Both the position numbers and the translations under genes were made by a program. From NCBI GenBank assembly GCA_024276455.1, contig JAJRXE010000393.1, positions 1 through 6,156 of the forward strand: DNA of 6,156 nucleotides, written 5' to 3'. Source of the stretch: Calditrichota bacterium. Lineage in GTDB: Bacteria; Calditrichota; Calditrichia; RBG-13-44-9. Shown here piece after piece: positions 1-4,795 of this stretch. The notes under the pieces are model-generated. The model worked only from the letters and a program-made list of their open reading frames with translations, made no database searches and was not told where the DNA came from. Numbering within the stretch: the first letter of the stretch is position 1; every line of letters starts with the position of its first letter.

Positions 1-653
1 CCCAGATAGTGGTTTAAAATGGATTTAATGGTGCTTAGCACCACTTCCTCATTCCAGGCGTTATTTTCTTTAACAGAGTTCAAATAATTTTTCATTTCTT
101 TAAACATTTTACTGTGATCGTGGAACGGTTGATCAGCCGGTTTGCCGGGGTACACGTCTTCCGGAACAATACCGTACTTTTTCCAGATCTTGGGAACGGC
201 ATTCAACTCGGAGCCCTGACCGAAAAAGGAATCACCGCGTTCGCGCACAAAACGGCGGGCTTTTTCTACGTATTCCCAGTAAACGGTGTACATTTCGGAA
301 AGCTTCAACTTTTGTCCGGTAAGACGGTAGATTTCCGATTCAAAAAAAGAGGTTCCGGCAAAACACCAGCAGGTTCCGGTTAAACCCTGCGAAATCGGGG
401 GATTGTACCAGGAGCGCTTGAATTGGTCAATCGAGGTTGGCAGGTCCATTCCGCTTAAATCGACCGCTAATTTTTTCTTTTTGGGCTGCTGTTCTTTCTG
501 GTAGTATTCGTCCAGTTCTTTTTTGATCTTCTCAAAGAATTCGTTTTTCTTTTCAACAAAAATTGCGCGGTCGCGGTGGGGTTGCTGAGCCAGGCCGGTG
601 AAGAAGATTCCCAGCAGGAAAACGATTGTCAAGGTACGGAGATGTTGAAACAT
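1..653 (-). CDS. Exported C1-family (bleomycin hydrolase/papain-like) cysteine peptidase, C-terminus cut by window edge
   Basis: Reading the minus strand from the ATG at 653-651 gives 217 open codons to the left edge, so the C-terminal part, with the expected catalytic His and Asn, is outside the window. Residues 1-23 form a signal peptide: a short basic start, a hydrophobic stretch (IVFLLGIFFTG) and a probable cleavage near LAQ. Residues 30-62 are highly charged and Lys/Glu-rich, resembling a propeptide or linker. The active-site segment is SQGLTGTCWCFAGTSFFESE. Gln89 and Cys95 have the six-residue spacing of the papain oxyanion Gln19 and nucleophile Cys25. The following LSEMYTVYWEYVEKARRF and the KYGIVPEDVYPG segment resemble the C1B (bleomycin hydrolase/aminopeptidase C) branch more than classical papain. 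Likely role: hydrolysis of peptides in the periplasm or outside the cell, whereas bleomycin hydrolases are usually cytoplasmic. It is transcribed away from the tRNAs and the galactose operon, with no evident functional link. Family is fairly sure; substrate is unknown. Confidence 0.85.
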   Translation of the reverse strand, partial: MFQHLRTLTIVFLLGIFFTGLAQQPHRDRAIFVEKKNEFFEKIKKELDEYYQKEQQPKKKKLAVDLSGMDLPTSIDQFKRSWYNPPISQGLTGTCWCFAGTSFFESEIYRLTGQKLKLSEMYTVYWEYVEKARRFVRERGDSFFGQGSELNAVPKIWKKYGIVPEDVYPGKPADQPFHDHSKMFKEMKNYLNSVKENNAWNEEVVLSTIKSILNHYL

Positions 654-660
654 GGTGAAT

Positions 661-665
661 CCTCC
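661..665 (-). promoter_or_regulatory. Strong Shine-Dalgarno of the C1 peptidase
   Basis: The minus strand reads GGAGG, seven bases ahead of the ATG at 653-651. It fixes the start and shows that this organism uses canonical Shine-Dalgarno initiation. Confidence 0.8.
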
Positions 666-698
666 ACAAATTTTGAATTTAGTGATTCGAGCCAAATA

Positions 699-727
699 AT
701 TTAAATAATATTAAGCGCTTATTTCAA
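699..727 (-). promoter_or_regulatory. Putative promoter of the C1 peptidase with internal palindrome
   Basis: On the minus strand, TTGAAA (727-722) is followed after 17 bases by TTAAAT (704-699), in an AT-rich stretch 46 bp ahead of the start codon. The spacer contains the perfect 10-bp palindrome TAAGCGCTTA (712-721), which has a central CpG. That position between -35 and -10 is classic for a repressor site. The -10 is a modest match and other AT-rich hexamers nearby could serve instead. The promoter is inferred from sequence alone. Confidence 0.4.
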
Positions 728-748
728 CCAAAATAAATGTTTTTGGTT
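726..748. repeat. 8-bp inverted repeat in the divergent spacer
   Basis: AACCAAAA (726-733) and TTTTGGTT (741-748) are perfect inverted arms around a 7-base loop. The left arm overlaps the proposed -35 of the peptidase promoter. It could be a protein-binding dyad or a small hairpin. It lacks a T-run and a GC-rich stem, so a terminator is unlikely. Confidence 0.4.
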
Positions 749-846
749 AATCACGGGAAAGAATGGTTTCTTCGTTTCAGGGAACCGATCATCGGAACGG
801 GAGTATATGATCCTAGGAACGGGTCGCTTAAAAATTGCAAAAAGTC

Positions 847-875
847 TTGACAAGTGGGACGCATCGTATTAAATT
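847..875 (+). promoter_or_regulatory. Sigma70-type promoter of the tRNA-Gly/tRNA-Leu unit
   Basis: A perfect -35 TTGACA (847-852) is followed after exactly 17 bases by TAAATT (870-875, four of six matches to TATAAT). Transcription would begin around 882, a few bases before the first tRNA at 889. That short leader is typical of tRNA genes. No comparable promoter is visible before the second tRNA. Confidence 0.7.
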
Positions 876-888
876 TTGCACGGCATTT

Positions 889-964
889 GCGAGAGTAGCT
901 CAGCTGGTAGAGCATAACCTTGCCAAGGTTAGGGTCGCGGGTTCGAGTCCCGTCTCTCGCTCCA
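889..964 (+). tRNA. tRNA-Gly (anticodon GCC)
   Basis: A complete 76-base cloverleaf. Acceptor GCGAGAG (889-895) pairs with CTCTCGC (954-960). The D arm contains AGCTGGTAGAGC. The anticodon stem TAACC/GGTTA (915-919/927-931) encloses TTGCCAA, with anticodon GCC at 922-924. The T arm is GCGGG-TTCGAGT-CCCGT. The discriminator T (961) is followed by an encoded CCA (962-964). It reads GGC directly and GGU by wobble. Confidence 0.97.
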
Positions 965-972
965 GGAATTAG

Positions 973-1008
973 AGAAAGGTGCTTGTGCGAACAAGTACCT
1001 TTCTTTTT
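973..1008 (+). terminator. Intrinsic-terminator-type hairpin between the two tRNAs
   Basis: Arms 973-986 (AGAAAGGTGCTTGT) and 991-1004 (ACAAGTACCTTTCT) pair over 14 positions with a single G-U wobble, around the loop GCGA. TTTT follows (1005-1008). The 3' side ends only seven bases before tRNA-Leu. It has the form of a Rho-independent terminator, though its U-tract is short, so it may attenuate rather than stop transcription, or act as a processing structure in a joint precursor. Confidence 0.75.
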
Positions 1009-1015
1009 AGAGAGT

Positions 1016-1101
1016 GCCCGGGTGGCGGAATTGGTAGACGCCAGGGACTTAAAATCCCTTGGGCCATTAGGCCCGTGCCGGTTCGAGTCCGGCCCCGGGT
1101 A
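1016..1101 (+). tRNA. tRNA-Leu (anticodon UAA)
   Basis: A class II tRNA of 86 bases with a long variable arm. Acceptor GCCCGGG (1016-1022) pairs with CCCGGGT (1094-1100), with a G-U at the outermost pair. The anticodon stem AGGGA/TCCCT (1043-1047/1055-1059) encloses CTTAAAA, with anticodon TAA at 1050-1052. The variable arm is about TGGGCCATTAGGCCCGT. The T arm is GCCGG-TTCGAGT-CCGGC. The discriminator is A (1101). The next bases are CGC, so the CCA end is not encoded, unlike the tRNA-Gly upstream. It reads UUA, and UUG by wobble. Confidence 0.97.
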
Positions 1102-1109
1102 CGCATGAG

Positions 1110-1142
1110 AAAAGCATCGGAGAAGTCTCCGGTGCTTTTTTT
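1110..1142 (+). terminator. Intrinsic terminator after tRNA-Leu
   Basis: Arms 1110-1122 (AAAAGCATCGGAG) and 1127-1139 (CTCCGGTGCTTTT) form a 13-bp stem with one U-G wobble and the loop AAGT. The T-run continues to 1142. It should end the tRNA transcript. The A-run on the 5' side becomes a T-run on the minus strand, so it may also act in the other direction. Confidence 0.88.
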
Positions 1143-1173
1143 GTTTAGCAGGCCTGTACTGGATGCCGGTGAA

Positions 1174-1208
1174 GCGGCGAGGGGCGAGAGGCGAAAGGCG
1201 AAAGGCGA
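1174..1208 (+). repeat. Five-unit 7-bp tandem repeat, consensus RRGGCGA
   Basis: Units are GCGGCGA (1174), GGGGCGA (1181), GAGGCGA (1188), AAGGCGA (1195) and AAGGCGA (1202). The GGCGA core is invariant and the two leading bases vary, mostly among purines. There are no spacers, so this is a short tandem repeat and not a CRISPR. Confidence 0.85.
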
Positions 1209-1314
1209 TTAACGAATCGGTGAACCGGGGAAGCAGTGAAGCGGGGAAAGGACGAGAAAAAGGGCATGGGGACATAAAGAGCCAAATGAAGCCCGCGGAG
1301 CGGACGATTAGAGC

Positions 1315-1342
1315 TTAGCCCATGAATTGATTCATGGGGTAA
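1315..1342. repeat. 28-bp inverted repeat (hairpin) in the spacer
   Basis: CCCATGAAT (1319-1327) and ATTCATGGG (1330-1338) are perfect 9-bp arms around a 2-base centre. One mismatch outside, the flanking TTA (1315-1317) and TAA (1340-1342) continue the symmetry. No T-run follows. It could be a dispersed palindromic element, a protein-binding site or a structure in RNA; nothing here decides which. Confidence 0.7.
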
Positions 1343-1417
1343 ATTTGGAAATTTTGGGCGTGAATTTAACCGAAGGAGTGTTCGGAAAGAAAAAGTCTGT
1401 TTACGGCGCAATTTTAC

Positions 1418-1446
1418 TTGACAAATTCACCGAGATTTGTTAACAT
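1418..1446 (+). promoter_or_regulatory. Promoter of the galactose operon, inside an inverted repeat
   Basis: A perfect -35 TTGACA (1418-1423) is separated by 17 bases from TAACAT (1441-1446). Transcription would start near 1453. The promoter is itself symmetric: TTGACAAAT (1418-1426) and ATTTGTTAA (1435-1443) match as inverted arms in eight of nine positions around 8 bases, so the arms cover both hexamers. A protein bound here would block RNA polymerase directly. Confidence 0.75.
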
Positions 1447-1448
1447 TA

Positions 1449-1472
1449 CACACGTGTGCGATAAGGTGTGCG
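1449..1472. promoter_or_regulatory. Candidate LacI-family operator at the transcription start
   Basis: CACACGTGTG (1449-1458) is a perfect 10-bp palindrome with a central CpG, the symmetry typical of LacI/GalR-family operators. It sits just downstream of the -10 and over the expected start point. GTGTGCG occurs at 1454-1460 and again at 1466-1472, 12 bp apart, which may provide an additional half-site. The adjacent gene codes for a LacI-family protein, so autoregulation of the operon is the simplest reading. The link between this protein and this site is inferred. Confidence 0.55.
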
Positions 1473-1491
1473 TCTCTTGAGAAAGGCTGGC

Positions 1492-2502
1492 ATGAAATCT
1501 CGAACCACCATTAAAGATATTGCCCGGGCATTGAATATTCACCATGCCACTGTCTCCCGGGCCTTGCGCGACCATCCCGATGTGAAACCGGAAACCCGCC
1601 GCCTGGTAAAGGAAATGGCCCGAAAACTCAATTACCAGCCGAATATCTTAGCCCGCAACCTGAAAATGAATTCCACCAACATGATTGGAGTGATTGTTCC
1701 GGAAATTAAACACCATTTTTTCGCCGCCGTCATTAGTGGCATCGAAGAGGTGGCTTACCAGGCCGGTTATGTGATTCTGGTTTGCCAATCCAATGAACAG
1801 TACGAGCGGGAAGTAATGAATACCCGAGCACTGATCTCGAATAAAGTGGCCGGTTTGATTGTTTCCATTTCCCAGACAACCCAGCAGGGGGAACATTTCC
1901 GGCTTTTTCAGGAACAGGGGGGCAAAATTGTGTTCTTTGACCGGGTTTTCGAGGAAATTAACGCACCCAAAGTGGTGGTGGATGACTACCAGGGGGCTTT
2001 CGAAGCTACTGAGCATCTGATCCGGCAGGGACGTCGCCGGATTGCCCATATTGGGGGAACCGAACATATTTCAGTTTCTCTGGCCCGCTTCCGGGGCTAC
2101 CGGGCGGCGTTGGAGAAAAATGGACTTTCTTTTCATCCCGATTACGTGGTGTTTAGCGGATTTCACGAAAGCGACGGGCAGCGGGGGATGGAACAGTTGT
2201 TAAAATTGACTCCCCGCCCCGATGCTTTATTTGCCGTGAACGATCCGGTGGCTGTGGGAAGTTACGAGGTGATTAAGCAAGCCGGTCTGAAAATTCCCGA
2301 TGACATTGCCGTGGTCGGCTTTTCTAATAATCCAATCTCCGCGGTGGTGAATCCACCTCTCACTACCGTTGAGCAACCCTCGTACGAAATGGGAAAATAC
2401 GCTGCAGAAATTTTAATACGAATGATTAAGAGCGGAAAAGACGAGAATACAGAGTCCCCGTTGGTTTTGAACACCCGGCTTATTAAACGGGCCTCCGCTT
2501 AA
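1492..2502 (+). CDS. LacI-family transcriptional regulator, probable repressor of the galactose operon
   Basis: 336 residues, the usual length for the family. The N-terminal helix-turn-helix covers about residues 5-25 (TTIKDIARALNIHHATVSRAL), and the hinge helix lies around residues 50-58 (PNILARNLK). The sugar-binding-protein-like effector domain runs from about 64 to 334, with typical segments MIGVIVPEI, KIVFFDRV, FAVNDPVAVG and VVGFSNNPIS followed by LTTVEQPSYEMG. The ATG at 1492 is preferred over the in-frame GTG at 1468: it puts the helix-turn-helix at the usual distance from the N-terminus and has AAAGG upstream, whereas the GTG lies inside the operator-like repeats. The recognition helix has His-His-Ala where LacI has Ser-Tyr-Gln, consistent with an operator unlike that of LacI. 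As first gene of the operon it probably responds to galactose or a derivative; that effector is inferred from context. Confidence 0.92.
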   Translation: MKSRTTIKDIARALNIHHATVSRALRDHPDVKPETRRLVKEMARKLNYQPNILARNLKMNSTNMIGVIVPEIKHHFFAAVISGIEEVAYQAGYVILVCQSNEQYEREVMNTRALISNKVAGLIVSISQTTQQGEHFRLFQEQGGKIVFFDRVFEEINAPKVVVDDYQGAFEATEHLIRQGRRRIAHIGGTEHISVSLARFRGYRAALEKNGLSFHPDYVVFSGFHESDGQRGMEQLLKLTPRPDALFAVNDPVAVGSYEVIKQAGLKIPDDIAVVGFSNNPISAVVNPPLTTVEQPSYEMGKYAAEILIRMIKSGKDENTESPLVLNTRLIKRASA

Positions 2503-2560
2503 AATAAGAAAAAAATAAGGTGGTCTCCGAAAATAACTGAGAAATGTACATTGGGAAAAA

Positions 2561-2564
2561 GGAG
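2561..2564 (+). promoter_or_regulatory. Shine-Dalgarno of the lipoprotein mutarotase gene
   Basis: GGAG, six bases ahead of the ATG at 2571. It selects this start over the in-frame ATG at 2643, which would remove the signal sequence and has no Shine-Dalgarno. The 68-bp gap after the regulator shows no terminator hairpin, so read-through from the regulator gene is expected. Confidence 0.75.
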
Positions 2565-2570
2565 TAAAAA

Positions 2571-3698
2571 ATGAATCGCAGGGTCGTATTTTTGTTTTTA
2601 TTCGCCGCGTTTTTTCTGGCCTGTAATCGAACGACAACAAAAATGTCAATTAAAAAAGAACCATTCGGAACCGTGGAAGGGGAGCCGATTGATCTGTACA
2701 CCTTGAAAAATGTCAACGGAATGACGGTTAAGATCATGAATTACGGTGCTATTGTGCAATCTATTCTGGTGCCGGATCGGAAAGGTAATTTTGAAGACGT
2801 GGTTTTGGGGTTCGACTATCTGGAAGGCTATGTGAAAGACCACTCCTATTTTGGCGCCATTGTGGGGCGTTACGGGAACCGCATTGCTAAAGGGAAATTC
2901 ACCCTGGACGGCGTGGAATACACCCTGGCGACCAATAACGGGGAGAATCACCTGCACGGTGGCAACAAAGGATTCGACAAAGTAGTGTGGGATGCCAAAG
3001 CGGTTAAAAGAAAAGATGCAGTGGGAGTGAAGCTCCATTACCTGAGCAAGGATGGGGAAGAAGGATATCCGGGTAATCTGGATGTGACCGTAACGTACAC
3101 ACTGAATAACGAAAATGAGTTAAAAATTGAATACCGTGCTACCACCGATAAACCAACTCCGGTAAATTTAACGAATCACAGTTACTTCAATTTAAGTGGA
3201 AATTGTAAACGCGACATTCTGGAACACCGCCTCTGGATTAATGCGGATTATTTTACACCGGTGGATGCCGGACTCATTCCCACCGGCGAACTCTGGTCAG
3301 TAAAAGGCACTCCCATGGACTTTACCAAACCCACTGCCATCGGGAAACGCATTAATGACGATTACGAGCAGCTTAAATTTGGGCATGGGTACGACCACAA
3401 TTGGGTGCTCAACGAAGTGGACGGAAGCTTGAAGCTGCAAGTGTCGTTATTCGATCCCGGCAGCGGACGATTAATGGAAATTTACACGGAAGAACCCGGA
3501 TTGCAGTTCTATTCCGGGAATTTCCTGGACGGCAGCATTATTGGCAAGGGCGGGGTAGCTTACAAGTACCGTTACGGCTTGTGTCTGGAACCGCAACATT
3601 TTCCGGATTCCCCCAATCACCCGGATTTCCCCAATACGATTTTGCGTCCCGGGGAGACCTACCACACCGTTTCGGTGTATCGGTTTTTCGTGAAATAG
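2571..3698 (+). CDS. galM: Aldose 1-epimerase (galactose mutarotase), predicted lipoprotein
   Basis: 375 residues; interconverts the alpha and beta anomers of galactose and related aldoses. Residues 1-18 look like a lipoprotein signal: MNRR, a hydrophobic run, then FFLAC with Cys18 as the lipidation site. The -3 residue is Phe rather than Leu, so the lipobox is slightly off consensus. The mature domain has the full GalM signature: GRYGNRI (99-105), HLHGG with His129, NLTNHSYFNLSG with catalytic His203, DHNWVL with Asp275, and LEPQHFPDSPN with the catalytic base Glu340. Spacings agree with the Lactococcus enzyme residues His96, His170, Asp243 and Glu304. It should act outside the inner membrane on incoming sugar. 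It is followed by galT after 53-59 bp without an obvious terminator. The family is very sure; the lipoprotein location is likely but predicted. Confidence 0.94.
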   Translation: MNRRVVFLFLFAAFFLACNRTTTKMSIKKEPFGTVEGEPIDLYTLKNVNGMTVKIMNYGAIVQSILVPDRKGNFEDVVLGFDYLEGYVKDHSYFGAIVGRYGNRIAKGKFTLDGVEYTLATNNGENHLHGGNKGFDKVVWDAKAVKRKDAVGVKLHYLSKDGEEGYPGNLDVTVTYTLNNENELKIEYRATTDKPTPVNLTNHSYFNLSGNCKRDILEHRLWINADYFTPVDAGLIPTGELWSVKGTPMDFTKPTAIGKRINDDYEQLKFGHGYDHNWVLNEVDGSLKLQVSLFDPGSGRLMEIYTEEPGLQFYSGNFLDGSIIGKGGVAYKYRYGLCLEPQHFPDSPNHPDFPNTILRPGETYHTVSVYRFFVK

Positions 3699-3757
3699 AT
3701 TAATTAACTTTTATCGGCGAGGCGTATTGAAATGAATTAAGTTGGGAAACGGTGTTC

Positions 3758-4795
3758 ATGGAATTTGATCGCAATAATCATCCCCATCGGCGCTACAACC
3801 CTTTAACAGGCGAATGGATCCTGGTGTCGCCCCATCGAATCAACCGCCCCTGGCAGGGGAAACGGGAAGTGGTGGTGGAAGAGCAACGTCCCCCGTACGA
3901 TCCGCAATGCTACCTTTGTCCCGGCAACCTCCGCGCCAACGGGCAACGGAATCCTGATTATCAGAGCACCTTTGTTTTTACCAACGATTACAGCGCTTTG
4001 CTGCCGGAGGTGCCCGCCTTTTCGGGCGATCCCGATGAGCTTCTGCGTCTGGAATCGCTCCGGGGAACCTGTCGGGTGATTTGCTTCTCCCCCCGTCACG
4101 ATTTGACCCTGGCGGAAATGGAGGTCGACGATATTCTCCAGGTGGTGATCGTGTGGCTCGAGCAGTTTCGGGAATTGAGTCGAACCTACCGCTGGGTGCA
4201 AATCTTCGAAAACAAAGGCGCCATGATGGGTTGTTCCAATCCCCATCCTCATGGCCAAATCTGGGCCAGTAGCACCTTACCCAGCGAACCGGCCCGGGAA
4301 GATGTTCTGCAGAAAACTTACTGGCAGCAAAATCATTCCCGCCTGTTAATGGACTATTTGCAACGGGAGTTAACCCTGAAAGAACGGGTGATCGAAGAGG
4401 GGGAACACTGGGTGGCGTTGGTGCCATTCTGGGCAGTCTGGCCGTTTGAAACCCTGCTACTGCCTCGCAGGGAAATCCGGCGATTAAGCGAATTGAACAG
4501 GGCCGAGCAAGAGGATCTGGCCCGGATTCTCAAACGGCTTCTGGTACGCTACGACAATCTGTTTGAAGTTTCCTTCCCCTACACCATGGGCTGGCACGGT
4601 GCTCCCAATGGCGAAGGGGATTATTCCCATTGGCAATTGCACCTCCATTTTTACCCGCCGCTTTTGCGTTCTGCCACCGTTAAAAAGTTCATGGTGGGGT
4701 ACGAAATGTTGGCAGAGGCCCAGCGCGACATTACTCCCGAGCAGGCTGCGGAACGTTTAAAACAAGTACCGGATGTTCATTACAAAGCAAGGTGA
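3758..4795 (+). CDS. galT: Galactose-1-phosphate uridylyltransferase
   Basis: 345 residues from the ATG at 3758 (E. coli GalT has 348). It transfers UMP from UDP-glucose to galactose-1-phosphate through a uridylyl-histidine, in the cytoplasm. Class I GalT features are complete: the N-terminal HPHRRYNPLTGEWILVSPHR, zinc ligands Cys51 and Cys54 (CYLC), His114 (SPRHDLT) and His163, and the active site GCSNPHPHGQIW with nucleophile His165. The second-metal histidines are at His280 (GWHGAP), His295 and His297 (HLHF). The C-terminal KKFMVGYEMLAEAQRDITPEQAAERL is close to the enterobacterial enzyme. An in-frame GTG at 3752 would add two residues; the only Shine-Dalgarno-like string, GGGA at 3744-3747, is weak and lies 4 bases before the GTG and 10 before the ATG, so the start is uncertain by two codons. 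The stop overlaps the next start. Confidence 0.97.
   Translation: MEFDRNNHPHRRYNPLTGEWILVSPHRINRPWQGKREVVVEEQRPPYDPQCYLCPGNLRANGQRNPDYQSTFVFTNDYSALLPEVPAFSGDPDELLRLESLRGTCRVICFSPRHDLTLAEMEVDDILQVVIVWLEQFRELSRTYRWVQIFENKGAMMGCSNPHPHGQIWASSTLPSEPAREDVLQKTYWQQNHSRLLMDYLQRELTLKERVIEEGEHWVALVPFWAVWPFETLLLPRREIRRLSELNRAEQEDLARILKRLLVRYDNLFEVSFPYTMGWHGAPNGEGDYSHWQLHLHFYPPLLRSATVKKFMVGYEMLAEAQRDITPEQAAERLKQVPDVHYKAR

Larger units (their letters stand above)
654..846. other. Non-coding divergent spacer between peptidase and tRNA genes
   Basis: No credible gene. The left part (about 666-750) is AT-rich and holds the peptidase promoter elements. The right part has three copies of GGAAC (781, 794, 816). 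Two of these extend to GGAACGGG, spaced 22 bp apart (794-801 and 816-823), about two helical turns. A small dyad, CCGAT-c-ATCGG, lies at 785-795. Their role is unknown; upstream binding sites for tRNA expression are possible. Confidence 0.5.
1143..1417. other. Intergenic region without a credible gene
   Basis: About 275 bases between the tRNA terminator and the operon promoter. Open frames on either strand give low-complexity Arg/Pro/Ser-rich peptides, have no family resemblance and run over the tRNAs or repeats. The first part (1160-1262) is purine-rich with recurring CGGTGAA-like units (CCGGTGAAGCGG, TCGGTGAACCGG, CAGTGAAGCGG). The second part carries an inverted repeat at 1315-1342 and a near direct repeat AAATTTGG/AAATTTTGG (1341-1357). 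It looks like decayed or dispersed repetitive spacer. Confidence 0.6.

Noticed and set aside
114..383. Plus-strand 89-codon frame opposite the peptidase
   Set aside because: It lies entirely antisense to the well-supported C1 peptidase frame.
1016..1101. tRNA-Leu as attachment site of an integrated element
   Set aside because: I find no second copy of the tRNA 3' end downstream, and no integrase or phage gene in the window; the neighbour is a metabolic operon.
1174..1208. CRISPR-like array
   Set aside because: The units are 7 bp and directly adjacent, without unique spacers; it is a simple tandem repeat.
751..1275. 174-codon open frame on the minus strand, and plus-strand frames at 920-1108 and 979-1212
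   Set aside because: All run through both tRNA genes and their hairpins; the peptides are tRNA complements and low-complexity Arg/Pro/Ser, with no family features.
1145..1411. 88-codon minus-strand frame in the spacer
   Set aside because: It overlaps the tandem repeat and the palindrome, has repetitive composition, no convincing ribosome site and no recognisable domain.
1468..1491. GTG at 1468 as start of the LacI-family regulator
   Set aside because: It would add eight residues before the helix-turn-helix, has no Shine-Dalgarno and falls in the operator-like repeat; ATG at 1492 fits the family better.
2543..2552. Perfect palindrome AATGTACATT between the regulator and galM
   Set aside because: Short, AT-rich, with central TpA rather than CpG and no promoter hexamers around it. 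It does not match the dyad at the operon promoter, so chance is as likely as function.
3699..3757. Possible terminator or second promoter between galM and galT
   Set aside because: No stable GC stem with a T-run and no good -35/-10 pair; I treat it as a plain intra-operon gap.
3803..4427. Long minus-strand frames (149 and 151 codons) opposite galT
   Set aside because: galT is certain from its motifs; antisense frames in a GC-richer gene are expected by chance and these show no domain.
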